Positions 45,301 to 54,740 of a stretch of DNA of 64,000 nt are shown in pieces. The notes below the pieces were generated by a model. It was not told where the DNA came from, did no database searches, and saw only the letters and a list, made by a program, of their open reading frames with translations. The DNA is from Salvelinus alpinus (lineage: Eukaryota > Chordata > Actinopteri > Salmoniformes > Salmonidae): positions 31,205,288 to 31,269,287 of the forward strand of contig NC_092090.1 of assembly GCF_045679555.1 (NCBI RefSeq). The letters run 5' to 3'. Within the stretch, counting starts at the first letter, position 1. Each line of letters starts with the position of its first letter. The translations under genes were made by a program, and so were the position numbers.

Positions 45301-48300
45301 TATGTGGACACCCCTTCAAATTAGTGGATTCGGCTATTTCAGCCACACCCGTTGTATAAGTGTATAAAATCGAGCACACAGCCATACAATCTCCATAGAC
45401 AAACATTGGCAGTAGAATGGCCTTACTGAAGAGCTCAGTGACTTTCAAAGTGGCACTGTCATAGGAGGCCACCTTTGAACATTTCTGCTCTGCTAGAGCT
45501 GCCCCGGTCAACTGTAAGTGCTGTGAAGTGAAAACGTCAAGGAGCAACAACGGCTCAGCTGCGAAGTGGTAGGCCACACAAGCTCACAGAACGGGACCGT
45601 CGAGTGCTGAAGCGCGTAAAAATCATCTGTCCTCAGTGGCAACACTCACTACCGAGTTCCAAACTGCCTCTTGAAGCAATGTCAGCACAAGAACTGTTTG
45701 TCTGGAGCTTCATAAAATGGGTTTCCATGGCCGAGCAGCCGCACACAAGCCTAAGACCACCAGGCGCAATGCCAAGCGTTGGCTGGAGTGATGTAAAGCT
45801 TGCCACAGCAGTGGAAACACGTTCTCTGGAGGGATAAATCATGCTTCACCATCTGGCAGTCCGACGGACGAATCTGGATTTTGCGGATGTTAGGAGAACG
45901 CTACCTGTCTCAATGCATAGTGCCAACTGTAAAGTTTGGTGGAGGAGGAATAATGGTTTGGGGCTGTTTTCCATGTTTCAGGCTAGGCCCCTTAGTTCCA
46001 GTGAAGGGAAATCTTAACGCTACATCATACAATGACATTCTAGACGATTCTGTGCTTCCAACTTTGTGGCAGCCATTTGGGGAAGGCCCTTTCCTGTTTC
46101 AGCATGACAATGCCCCCGTGCAGAAAGCGAGGTCCTTACAGAAATGGTTTGTCGAGATCGGTGTGGAAGAACTTGACTGGCCTGCACAGAGCTCTGACCT
46201 CAACCCCATCGAACACCTTTGGGATGCATTGGAAAGCCGATTGCGAGCCAGGCCTAAATCGCCCAACATCAGTGCCCGACCTCACTAATCCTCTTGTGGC
46301 TGAATGGAAGAAAGTCCCCCCAGCAATGATCCAACATCTAGTGGAAAGCCGTCCCAGAAGAGTGGAGGCTGTTATAGCACCAAAGGGGGGACCGACTCCA
46401 TATTAATGCCCATGATTTTGGAGTGAGATGTTCGACGAGCAGGTGTCCACATACTTTTTGTCACGTAGTGTACCACCTCCTGGAACTAGACCCACATTCA
46501 GATAGTAGGAGATCCACTAGTGAAGATGTACATATAAATAACACCCACTGTCTACAGAACACCAACTTACTGTAAACACGTCTGTAGTCTCCAGCACACT
46601 CTAAATTAAACTGACATTGATAAGCACATTGATGAAGTCCTAGAGAACATCTCATCCTACTGTAGCTGATCTACAAGTACCTTCAGTGGGTAGTCTGGAG
46701 TGATGAATATCCCACATTGTCTTGCACATCCATTTAAGCTATAAGGTCCGAGGGGGTATGGGCTGTTCTTATGCACGAAACAACGCAGATTGCCTGGATA
46801 AAGCCCCTAGCTGTGGTATATTGGCCATATACAACAACCCCCCCGAGATGTCTTTTACAGTCTGATATACCACGGCTTTCAGCCAATCATCCTTCAAGGC
46901 TTAAACCACCCAGTTCATATTATTTCTTAGGTGCTGGATAAATGCATAAAGATGTATGCACTCAGTGCAGGTGTTCTTTCAACATCTGCTAGGAGTGTTG
47001 GCCTTAAGCCTTGGTCATAGATCTTTATAAAGGGAGAGATCTAGCAGGTTTCTGCTCATGTTTCCCTTTCTGAAATATCAAATAACCCACAGAGAGATGC
47101 ACAGATGAAATTATCCCAACAAAATCACACGAAAAAAAAATATTTTAAAATGTCAAATATGGTACAGGTAAATTCAATAAATGTAGCATATTGGATTCGA
47201 AAGGTCATTTCCTTGCTTCCTATACTAAATCAAATGGAGCGATCCTCTGGTAAACCCAAGGCCTTGGCAAACTCACAGAGGACCAGAGGATGCAGAGTGG
47301 GTTTGGGCTATGAGAAGCCTGGCTCTGCAGCCGCTGGCATGAAGGGAGGGAGGCTGAGCAGCGAGCAAACAACACAAGCCTCAGAGTAACCAACAGCAGT
47401 ACGTACAGACACAGCCACTGACTATGAGGTTAGGAGATGAGAGAATGAAAGGATGGATGGACAGACAGGTGTCACATTAAGCCTTTCGTCTGCCAGTACC
47501 TGTTAATAGTTTCATCCTGAATGCTGTCAGCACAGCAGGGCCATCTTCTTCAGAGAAGAGACACAGGACAAAGGGGTTAGTCTGCTTAACAAAGTGCTGC
47601 TGGACATTGATAGATGCTTTTATGATATCATAGATACACAAATTCTGAATTAGAATATCTAGAGTAGCACCCACCACAGACACAGACACACTAGCCTCAA
47701 ACAAAAAGGCCATGTGTTAAATATGTTTGATATATTCTCTGTTTGGCTCAATCACAGCAAGAGGCAGTGTGAGGACAGGAATACATTATTACATCTTTAT
47801 TTGTGCCATAAAGAAGCTGTCACCTTGATGCTGGTGAGGACCTAACAGCACCTGCGTCACCTGCTCCTACCGGCAGCACCTGTCTACTTTCCAGTGGCAG
47901 TCACAGTGCCTTCCTGATTGTCTATTGTTTCAGCCAGATTAACTTTAGACAGCCTGGTAAATTATGTATTCATCAGACCAAACCAATATGGTTTGTGATT
48001 TAAATGGTAATACGAGGCCTGAGCTTTAGGCTACTTTCCTCTAATGAACCTTCTCCTCTTCTGTTTCAGCTACTGGGCTTCCCCTGTTATTCATGTTTCA
48101 AGTTTTATTAGTCGTATGTACAGGATACACATGGCATACCATGTCCAACAAAATGTTTACTTGCAGGTTCCTTCTCGCCAATGCAACAACAATAAGGAAA
48201 TATAAAAATATGAACATAGAGTAAATGGCTAAGTAGAATAAAATGTTTAGCATAAGTATAATACAGGAAGGCACAATTTATCAACAGCAATTGTGATGTG

Positions 48301-48315
48301 GGTGTAGCATGCATT

Positions 48316-48400
<85 letters not shown>

Positions 48401-51400
48401 GTGAGTGAGTGAGTGAGTGAGTGAGTGAGTGAGAGAGTGAGTGAGTGAGTGAGTGAGTGAGTGAGTGAGTGAGTGAGTGAGTGAGTGAGTGAGTGAATGC
48501 ATGTGTGCTAAGGTGAGGAGAGTCAGTGCAGGTGGTCAGTCCAGTTCAAGTGTTCAGAAGTCTGATGGCTTTTAGATAGAAACTGTCTCTGAGCCTGTAG
48601 GTATCATACCTCATGCTCCAATTCTGTTTGCCTAATGGTAATGAAGTGAAGAGCTGATGGCTGGGGTGTGTTTGGTCCTTGATGATGCTGCAGGCCTTCC
48701 TCATGCACCGTTTTGAGTAGATGTCCTGGAAGGGTGACAGCACAGTTCCAGTGATGTGCTGGGCTGTCTTCACCTCCCTCTGAAGGGACTTGCGGTCTGG
48801 CCAGAGAAATTCCCGACCGTACCAGGCCGTAATGCAACCGGTCAGGACGCTCTCGATGGTTCAGCTGTAATATTTGGAGAGGACCCGGGGTGGCATGTCA
48901 AATTTCTTCAGCTGCCTTAGGAAGTAGAGACACTGTTGCGCACTCTTGACAAGAGTGGTGGTGTTGTTGGTCCATGACAAGTACTCTATGATGTGGATGC
49001 TGAGGAACATAAAACTAGTGACTCTCTCTACTGCAGTCCCGTTGATGTGGATCGGGGAATGTTCCCTCCCTTCCTGAAGTCAAGAATCAACTCCTTTGTT
49101 TTGCTGACGTTGACGGAGAGGTTGCTGTCCTTACACCACAATGCCAGTTAACTTACCTCGTCCCTATAGGCATACTCATCGTTGTTGCTTATCAGGCCTA
49201 CAACCGTGGTGTCGTCAGCAAACTTGATGTTGGAGTTGGTGTCGTGCAAAGCCACACAGCCGTTGGTGAACAGGGAGTACAGCAGAGGACTGAGGGCACC
49301 CCTGGGGGGCCCCGTGTTAAGAGTCAGTGTGGAGGAGGTGTTGTTGCCTACCCCCACAGCCTGTGGTCTGCCCGTCAGGAAGTCCAGGATCCAGTTGCAG
49401 AGGGGGGTGTCCAGACCCAGGGCTCTGAGCATCATCATCATATCACAGTTGGCTCTATCAGAGAAAGCTTATTGATGATGGAGAAATTGTTCTCTGATGA
49501 ACTACAAAAGTGTGTCAATCTCATGTCATGTTAGGCCAGGGATTCTCACAGTTTATAATAGATAAAAAGACAGTTTATAATATATAAAAATACAATTTAT
49601 AATAAATAAAAAATACAGTTTATAATAAATAAAAAAATACAGTTTATAATAGGCATTGTGATGCTGCACAGTGACGCTGTACCCTATTTAATTAGATGGA
49701 TATCTAGACTAAAGGTTAAAGCATTCCAATATGTCTGTATATACTGTAGTTCAATAAGTACTAAATGGAAATGATTGGCCCATTATGTGCCATTCATCCC
49801 CCACATAACTAGAGCTGATTAGTTTATCAGGGAAACACTGTAGGCCACAGACATTCACCACATTCTCATTCACTCATGACCAACATGGTAAGATAACCGG
49901 CCATATGTCTTATGGCCCTACACACAGCAGATGGATCATCTAGAAGGCCAGCATGTGAGGCTTGTGCAACATACATCCTATTGTTGAAAGATGTTAGTGT
50001 ACGAGACACAATGAACCACAACAATGTCACTATGTTGCTACCATGGCCTGACGTGACCTATTATGTCTAAACTCTTATCATCCTTGTAGCTCCAGCTAAA
50101 AATAGCACCATGATATATCAGACTGGCTTCTTTTGACTGACTCAAACATACATGACTCCTGGCTCCAATAGCCTAACTACTGACATCATCCCCAAGTACA
50201 TTTTCTCAGGGGAAAGACAATACACAGGATACCTCACTGAAATTACATTGGTTTCCTTACCCTGTAGGAAGAGAGACCAATCCATGTTTTGCTTTTGTTT
50301 ACCTTGCTGAAGTAACCACATGCTAAATTTAGGATTTCATTTAGGATGTAATTAGGTTGTAAATTCTGTGAAAAAAAAGATTAAATTCCCTTTTGTTGAT
50401 TACTTTTTTCCAATCCAATCAGTTCTCCACGTTGATTCAGTGTCATCACATTACATTTTTTTTGTTGAAATGACGTGGAAACAATGAGTCAAACAGTTTT
50501 TGCCCAGTTGGAAAGCTGTTTTGAATCCCTATTCTCACATCGTCTGTTGATGACTTTCTGCACATGGAACAAACAAAATCTCCCTTCTTATCTCCAGGAT
50601 ACCACAGGCCTAGTCCCAGAAGGGAACTGTGCCTTGACAAAACCCTGAATGTTAGATCAGTAGAGTGGACCAATACCCCGGTGCACCTCCCAGCGAGGGA
50701 TCATGGGCAGAGCAGATAGCAGAATTCATACTTTATCTTCTCTAAAACAGACATGAAATGTCATCCTTCTAATACTATACTGTTTGAATGAGGCATTCTT
50801 GCATAAGGAGGAAAAGTAGAAATGTTAGAATATTACAGATTTTGTCCTTCAGAATTATTGCCCTAATTTTTCTCATCTGCACCCTTTGGCCTTGTTGCGT
50901 ACTGCATAATCGCCACTGAGGATATGGCAGAGTACATGAAAACAAACTTTTGTTCTTTGTTCTTCGTAGCTTGTTGCCTGTTCAGATGTGATGCCCAGGT
51001 TAACCCACAGATAGAACATGAAATGCTTTGGCACAGAGCTTCCTAAACCCACAAAACAACACAATCACAAAGCCCACTGTGATCAAGTGCATCGACCAAT
51101 GTTACTCAGATGTATATATTAATCTGCTCATGGCCATTGAAATGTAATTGTGGAAGACCAAATAAGGGATAATAACCAATTGGAGGTGAAAGGAGAAAAG
51201 TCCAGGCGTGTAATGTTTTTATCAGAGAAGTATTTATATGAGAAGTGAGTTAACCCTCTCGCCTATATTCAGATATTCAGATACTGCCCACAGTCTGTCT
51301 AACTCAGCTATCAAAGAGAAAATATAATTACTCAGACAGTTTCCATGGCAACACTGGGGCTCCCCCTAGTCTGTGAGCCAAGATGAATTCACTGGCTTGC

Positions 51401-54400
51401 CCTCCCCACCAGATATAAAACACCTTAAATGGAAGCGGCGCACAGCTGTCTAATACGTTTCTTATTAGATCATCAATGATTAAGGGTGAGTGCTATAATG
51501 CAAATATGATTATTTAGGCCTAGTTTGTGCCTGACTGCCCCCGATCAAGACCAATTAGGCATGCAGAATTGGTAACACGCTATGAAATGAATAGAGGTTT
51601 TACTACGATAGTGAGAGATGTTGTTTACTTTGTAGAATAGCAGGCCTAATATTTGATAATACTACAGCGCCTTATCGGAACCTTTCAACAAAACTATTTT
51701 GGAAATGTAAATGATTTAGAGCCATAACAAGGCAGCCAGTGTGAGCATGTGGGTAATATAACTATGAAAATAAATTATTCTGTAATAGAACTGTATTATA
51801 TACTAGATGCCGATGAACCTGAAGTCTATTCACGTTCAGTCCCTATATAAAACTGTCAACATGGTGATCCACAACACAGACGCACATATAAATAGATCTT
51901 TGTTATTGTTATTGTGCAGGAAGGTTTTCCCAGGAAGGTTTTCCCTGATAACAGCCAACACAAAGCCGTTGGTGTGAAAGGGCAGTCTATCAACACAGAA
52001 CTCCACACTATCTAGACCCAGTGTGGGTAGTCAGCCGTACTGTGGATATTTACTAACAAGGAGCCTTAACACAAAAGGGCAAGTGACAGATTTTCCTTAA
52101 ATTAACCTGCTCATTCAACTCACTACACATTAAGAACAGAAATACCTATTGTTCAGAGATAGTGGAACCCCATCACTTGGCCCTGTTTCTGTAATACCAA
52201 AATAAGTTAAATGGACAGCAGAGTCAACAGATTTTTCACCTAATCAACACGAGGATTCAAACCAGCAACATTTCAGTTACTGGCCCAACGCTCTTAACCA
52301 CTAGGCGACATGCAGCCCTATAGGGGTGAAATGCTAAGAGGGATGTAAACAGTGTGAGAGAGGTTGGAGGGAAGCCTGACTGTTTCCATCCATCAGTGAA
52401 CTTGCTCCAACTCACTTAATTTCCCAGCAGAGAGACGGATGTAACAATATCTCAAAACCATAATTACTGCGGCATTATTGAAACCACTTTACTGTCGACA
52501 TTATGAATGCTCAAGTACTTTTTCTATGAAGCCATACATTGCAGCCTACAAAGTATTTTTAACAAAAGGAACATTTGTAATTGTTCAAATCTGTTTATTA
52601 CCCACAGCAGCTCTACATTTTCTGAGCTACCTCTCAACCAGCAACATTTCATAGAGGGACCCTTGCTACCATGACAGCTTAACACATTATGCAGTGGATG
52701 GCTGTATTTGGAGACAAAGTCGTCTCTGCGGGCAACTCTGTATAGGCACACTGCCACATTCTCACAAATTGTGACATTTCTGTTGTAACAAATGTGATCT
52801 AGTAATATATTCTGCATATATTCTGATCTTTACGGCCTATTTGTCACGAAGCACAATTGGAAAAACAGTAGTACTGTTACAGTCCAACTCCTCCCTACAG
52901 ATCTCTTCAGTGAGTGACTGCTCAGTAAGTCCATAGCATCATGGTCTATTCCCTGTCTAGATTGGCACTCAAGGTAGAGAGACTATCAGCAGAAGATTGT
53001 GTTTAAGTGTTCATGCACTCAATGTTAACAACTATCTGGTCTCCAGCGTGTAATTATGTGAGTATTACCTTGGGACAGTGTGGCTCCACACAAAGCAAAG
53101 GTTAGTTAAAGATATGGATTAGAGGCCTACTGACGCCCTTTGACACATCCTGAAACTAGGAAATAACTGAATACAATTAGCAATCCAATTTGTGTTGGAT
53201 TTTACAAATCAATGATTAGACAGTTAAGGACAACCACATGCGATGGACTGGACATGTCTGTGTTAGCACACCATTGCAGATGTCTACCTGTAACTTGTTT
53301 CCTTTTCGCCATGAAATTTCACAGAAAACATGAACATAGGACACAGCTTATTCACACAGGAGCACATTTAAGGGAGACATAGGGGAGCAATACTGAGAGC
53401 AATACTGAAGTTATAGGGCAGTTAATGGTGTTTAAAAGGCTGGGCATGGACACAACAATGGCCAGTTTCAAGCGGCATTCCTTGTGCAGTATGGAGTGAC
53501 TAATAAGTTCTCAATAGAGGGATATAGATAAGCAGAGTGCCGCTTGCATCAGCTTTACTAGGCCTATACATTAGCACAACAGATCAACCTTGCATTGAAT
53601 AAGACATCCATCTGCAATAATTTTTTTATCACAAACCTGCTTGGAAATTATTAGAATTACATCATTATGAATAATATTTAACTTATATGGACTCAATACT
53701 AATCACTTTGAATGCTGATGTGTAAATCAACAAAGAAATTGCCAAATACATGCCATTTTACAGACTTCTTTCTGGAATGAGCTTCAAGTACCTGTCCAGT
53801 AGAAATCTCTTTCAAAAGATAATATTCTGATAACTCATACCCAAATAATGTTGCTGACTCATGCGGCCAAAGCATAAATTGGAGAAAACACTTTAAAAAA
53901 CCCGCCTCAAACTTGTATCTCAAACAGATGTTTTTAAAAAAATGCTTGCTATTTCCTTATAGAGGATGATGTCATCCTCTAGATGGCCAATCAGCAGTCT
54001 ACTAGCGTAAATATTTTTTGGGACCATATATGCCCACACCATTCCAACGCAGAAAACATAACATACTTAATTGCAATTTTTTGGAAGGAGAACGATTTCA
54101 CTAATATTGTAATTAATTATTGGTCCTATTTCATATAAATCTGGAAACACTGAACAGTTACTTTAATTTGTCAGTTTCTCAAACTTCAAGTTTGTCCTTC
54201 TCTCTCCCAGTAGACCTGTCAGCATGTGAATGGCGTCATCGCAAGTATTTTCAGTCATTTCAGAACTATTTTTCAAACCTTTTCCATTTAGTTGTACAAC
54301 TGTGAAACTGTTTCCGAAACATAATCTGTTATAAATAACATGTAAATTCCATAACATTTGCGAATCTTTAGGCAAAACATTGTATGTGCCTGTCATCCAG

Positions 54401-54740
54401 GTAGCCCACTAACGTAAGTGACATATGGCACAGACAGAAGTAATAGCCATTAGCCAAACATTATTCCGAACCCAAATGATAGACAGTGGAATTTCTAGTC
54501 ACAAAACTGATAGAAGTAGCCTTTGGTTGGATGCGTTTCCTTGAGCATTTTCTGAAAGCGCTATAGTAAACTTCTTAATAGCCAATGAAAACAAAGATTA
54601 TAGTATAGCCTACGTTTACCGTGTATATTACCAAAGTAGGCTAATCTCCGAATGTGCTTTTTACCTCCAATCTGGGAGTCCATTGCGCTCTTCATTTCGA
54701 TCAAAATTTCATCCCTTGCCTTTCCCGTTATTCTTCTCAT
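32029..54740 (-). CDS. ano5: Anoctamin-5 (TMEM16E), 20 coding exons
   Basis: This is a ten-helix anoctamin of intracellular and plasma membranes, linked in mammals to muscle membrane repair and bone (limb-girdle myopathy, gnathodiaphyseal dysplasia) and to phospholipid scrambling. Twenty exons join in frame: 54665-54740, 43129-43199, 41124-41231, 40387-40455, 39277-39561, 39069-39188, 38833-38948, 38066-38200, 35627-35732, 35260-35320, 34990-35141, 34808-34882, 34460-34688, 34022-34200, 33786-33883, 33467-33588, 33131-33336, 32749-32951, 32448-32553 and 32029-32247. The total is 2736 bp, or 911 aa (human about 913). ANO5 rather than ANO6 is supported by [15 protein letters not shown], by [20 protein letters not shown] and by synteny. 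N521 and E525 (helix 6) and E663 and E666 (helix 7) match Ca2+-binding positions of the family. The first exon is the least certain, but its phase fits exon 2. Confidence 0.95.
32448..32553 (-). CDS. ano5: ano5 coding exon 19 (residues 804-839)
   Basis: Encodes [20 protein letters not shown] and [15 protein letters not shown]. Confidence 0.95.
32749..32951 (-). CDS. ano5: ano5 coding exon 18 (residues 737-804)
   Basis: Encodes [35 protein letters not shown] with a glycosylation sequon, and [10 protein letters not shown]. Confidence 0.95.
33131..33336 (-). CDS. ano5: ano5 coding exon 17 (residues 668-736)
   Basis: Encodes [20 protein letters not shown], then [19 protein letters not shown] and [19 protein letters not shown]. 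Its acceptor is preceded directly by a (CT)n microsatellite (see findings). Confidence 0.95.
33341..33390. repeat. (GA)n microsatellite beside the ano5 exon 17 acceptor
   Basis: Twenty-five uninterrupted GA units, read as (TC)n on the gene strand. The run ends two bases before the acceptor AG (33338-33337). Confidence 0.97.
33467..33588 (-). CDS. ano5: ano5 coding exon 16 (residues 627-668)
   Basis: Encodes [20 protein letters not shown] and [10 protein letters not shown], with the helix 7 E663 and E666. Confidence 0.95.
33786..33883 (-). CDS. ano5: ano5 coding exon 15 (residues 595-627)
   Basis: Encodes [20 protein letters not shown] and [13 protein letters not shown]. Confidence 0.95.
34022..34200 (-). 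CDS. ano5: ano5 coding exon 14 (residues 535-594)
   Basis: Encodes [20 protein letters not shown], then [20 protein letters not shown] and [13 protein letters not shown]. Confidence 0.96.
34460..34688 (-). CDS. ano5: ano5 coding exon 13 (residues 459-535)
   Basis: Encodes [20 protein letters not shown] through helix 6 [15 protein letters not shown] with N521 and E525. Confidence 0.95.
34808..34882 (-). CDS. ano5: ano5 coding exon 12 (residues 434-458)
   Basis: Encodes [20 protein letters not shown] and TVLFW. Acceptor TGCAG, donor GTAAGC. Confidence 0.92.
34990..35141 (-). CDS. ano5: ano5 coding exon 11 (residues 383-433)
   Basis: Encodes [20 protein letters not shown] and [18 protein letters not shown], the ANO5-type cytosolic loop. 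Confidence 0.95.
35260..35320 (-). CDS. ano5: ano5 coding exon 10 (residues 363-383)
   Basis: Encodes [20 protein letters not shown], start of the next helix. Confidence 0.93.
35627..35732 (-). CDS. ano5: ano5 coding exon 9 (residues 327-362)
   Basis: Encodes the cysteine-rich extracellular loop [20 protein letters not shown], then [16 protein letters not shown]. Confidence 0.94.
35961..36020. repeat. Left half of a MITE split by a LINE
   Basis: GTTTAAACAGGCAGCCCAAT begins this arm. The inverted counterpart ATTGGGCTGCCTGTTTAAAT ends the right arm near 38,000, so the two halves flank the LINE at about 36,055-37,950. Confidence 0.7.
36055..37950 (+). mobile_element. 5'-truncated LINE (L2/CR1-like) in ano5 intron 8
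   Basis: The plus-strand fragments [16 protein letters not shown] and [20 protein letters not shown], then ALHGLAP, are the C-terminal part of a fish non-LTR reverse transcriptase. It is followed by a long 3' UTR and ends in tandem TTGATTGATTGAT units, a typical 3' tail of this LINE group. Frames are broken. It lies opposite to ano5. Confidence 0.82.
37951..38006. repeat. Right half of the split MITE
   Basis: Ends with ATTGGGCTGCCTGTTTAAAT, the inverse of the arm at 35,961. Confidence 0.7.
38066..38200 (-). CDS. ano5: ano5 coding exon 8 (residues 282-327)
   Basis: Encodes [20 protein letters not shown] and [18 protein letters not shown], the first transmembrane helix. Confidence 0.95.
38270..38470. 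repeat. Dispersed repeat with C-rich run in ano5 intron 7
   Basis: Starts GGTGTTCCCAAACTTTTTCA and contains a C17 run at 38,341-38,357. This is a recurrent salmonid motif. Ends are uncertain. Confidence 0.4.
38833..38948 (-). CDS. ano5: ano5 coding exon 7 (residues 244-282)
   Basis: Encodes [20 protein letters not shown] and [19 protein letters not shown]. Confidence 0.94.
39069..39188 (-). CDS. ano5: ano5 coding exon 6 (residues 204-243)
   Basis: Encodes [33 protein letters not shown] and the intervening KETDKK. Both ends are phase 0. Confidence 0.94.
39211..39238. repeat. Short (GT)n in ano5 intron 5
   Basis: About 13 GT units just downstream of exon 6 in plus-strand order. Confidence 0.9.
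39277..39561 (-). CDS. ano5: ano5 coding exon 5 (residues 109-203)
   Basis: Encodes [20 protein letters not shown], then the variable [11 protein letters not shown] and [18 protein letters not shown] stretches, ending [10 protein letters not shown]. Donor GTGAGT. Confidence 0.94.
39738..40230 (-). mobile_element. Deleted Tc1-like element in ano5 intron 4
   Basis: On the minus strand the reading frame [20 protein letters not shown] continues to [13 protein letters not shown], the N-terminal DNA-binding part of a Tc1-like transposase. The inner ends TGTACAAAATATTAAGAACA and the inverted TGTTCCTAAAGTTTTGTACA pair. The catalytic domain is absent. Confidence 0.78.
40387..40455 (-). CDS. ano5: ano5 coding exon 4 (residues 86-108)
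   Basis: Encodes [20 protein letters not shown] followed by DKL, closely matching ANO5. Confidence 0.93.
41124..41231 (-). CDS. ano5: ano5 coding exon 3 (residues 50-85)
   Basis: Encodes [20 protein letters not shown], the start of the conserved cytosolic anoctamin dimerisation domain. Confidence 0.93.
41232..43128 (-). other. ano5: ano5 intron 2
   Basis: About 1.9 kb. A short widespread fish repeat (TTACATTTAAGTCATTTAGC, then AGACGCTCTTATCC) lies at 42,845-42,902. Otherwise nothing was recognised. Confidence 0.6.
43129..43199 (-). CDS. ano5: ano5 coding exon 2 (residues 26-49)
   Basis: Encodes [16 protein letters not shown] and TQLPGHTE. Acceptor CACAG and donor GTGAGT are good, and the phase joins exons 1 and 3. 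Confidence 0.72.
43513..43745. repeat. Palindromic MITE family, longer variant (4 of 5)
   Basis: Begins CCCACTGGGCAAAAACTGG and GTTGAATCAATGTTGTTTCC, as in the other copies, then continues into a longer interior. The right end is decayed. Confidence 0.6.
45285..46470 (+). mobile_element. Tc1/mariner element in ano5 intron 1, broken transposase
   Basis: The ends pair around AAGTATGTGGACACC and the inverted GGTGTCCACATACTT. The plus-strand frame at 45,800-46,288 keeps the DDE domain, with [32 protein letters not shown] and [15 protein letters not shown]. The N-terminal half is split over other frames, so it is inactive. The left boundary is uncertain by about 10 bp. Confidence 0.88.
46742..46925. 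repeat. Interspersed MITE-like repeat
   Basis: GGTATATTGGCCATATAC and GATATACCACGGCTTTCAGC, with GCTGTTCTTATGCACGA, are hallmarks of a common salmonid non-autonomous element. There is no coding. Confidence 0.55.
47500..47544 (-). CDS. ano5: Candidate extra 45-bp (or 48-bp) exon of ano5
   Basis: On the gene strand a pyrimidine-rich tract leads to GAAGAAG, then 45 bp of open frame and an ACAG/GTACTG donor. It starts in phase 1 and ends in phase 1, so it would insert [15 protein letters not shown] between exons 1 and 2 without a frameshift. The AAGAAG acceptor would also allow a 48-bp form with one more residue. No clear homology was recognised; it may be a chance arrangement. Confidence 0.28.
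48093..49440 (-). mobile_element. 5'-truncated LINE in ano5 intron 1
   Basis: Minus-strand reverse transcriptase remnants include [20 protein letters not shown] and [16 protein letters not shown] (the FADD catalytic motif), followed by the C-terminal [18 protein letters not shown] region. Its 3' region carries a (TG)n/(GAGT)n tract. It belongs to the same family as the LINE at 55.7-57.6 kb. Frames are broken. Confidence 0.82.
48319..48496. repeat. Compound (TG)n-(GAGT)n microsatellite
   Basis: About 37 TG units (48,319-48,392), then about 23 GAGT units (48,403-48,496), inside the LINE 3' region. Confidence 0.96.
49549..49653. repeat. AT-rich minisatellite, about 4.5 units of 23-24 bp
   Basis: Repeated CAGTTTATAATAAATAAAAA units with small length changes, just beyond the LINE end in ano5 intron 1. 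Confidence 0.85.
50413..50511. repeat. Palindromic MITE family fragment (5 of 5)
   Basis: Contains GAAATGACGTGGAAACAATG and ends GTTTTTGCCCAGTTGG, the inverted end of the copy at 43,513. Confidence 0.6.
51339..51448. promoter_or_regulatory. ano5: Motif cluster in ano5 intron 1: X-box, TATA, CArG, E-box
   Basis: GTTTCCATGGCAAC (51,339-51,352) is a near-palindromic RFX X-box. TATAAA (51,414-51,419), a perfect CArG box CCTTAAATGG (51,423-51,432) and a myogenic-type E-box CAGCTG (51,443-51,448) follow within 100 bp. ANO5 is strongly expressed in muscle in mammals, so a muscle enhancer or internal promoter is a reasonable inference. Confidence 0.4.
52214..52320 (-). repeat. tRNA-derived SINE fragment
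   Basis: Reverse-complement reading gives CCTAGTGGTTAAGAGCG, a box A-like segment, and GGTTTGAATCC, box B-like, as in the fragment at 18,878. Confidence 0.6.
54665..54740 (-). CDS. ano5: ano5 coding exon 1 (residues 1-26)
   Basis: The ATG at 54740-54738 opens [20 protein letters not shown]. The exon ends in phase 1 before GTAAAA. The N-terminus is not conserved with mammals, so the call rests on phase, splice site and position. Confidence 0.65.

Noticed and set aside
48281-48502. ORF rich in SLTH repeats
   Set aside because: It is the translation of a (GAGT)n/(TG)n microsatellite.
32029-54740. Assignment of the anoctamin to ANO6
   Set aside because: Some segments ([17 protein letters not shown]) resemble ANO6, but the [15 protein letters not shown] and [11 protein letters not shown] segments and the neighbouring slc17a6 fit ANO5.
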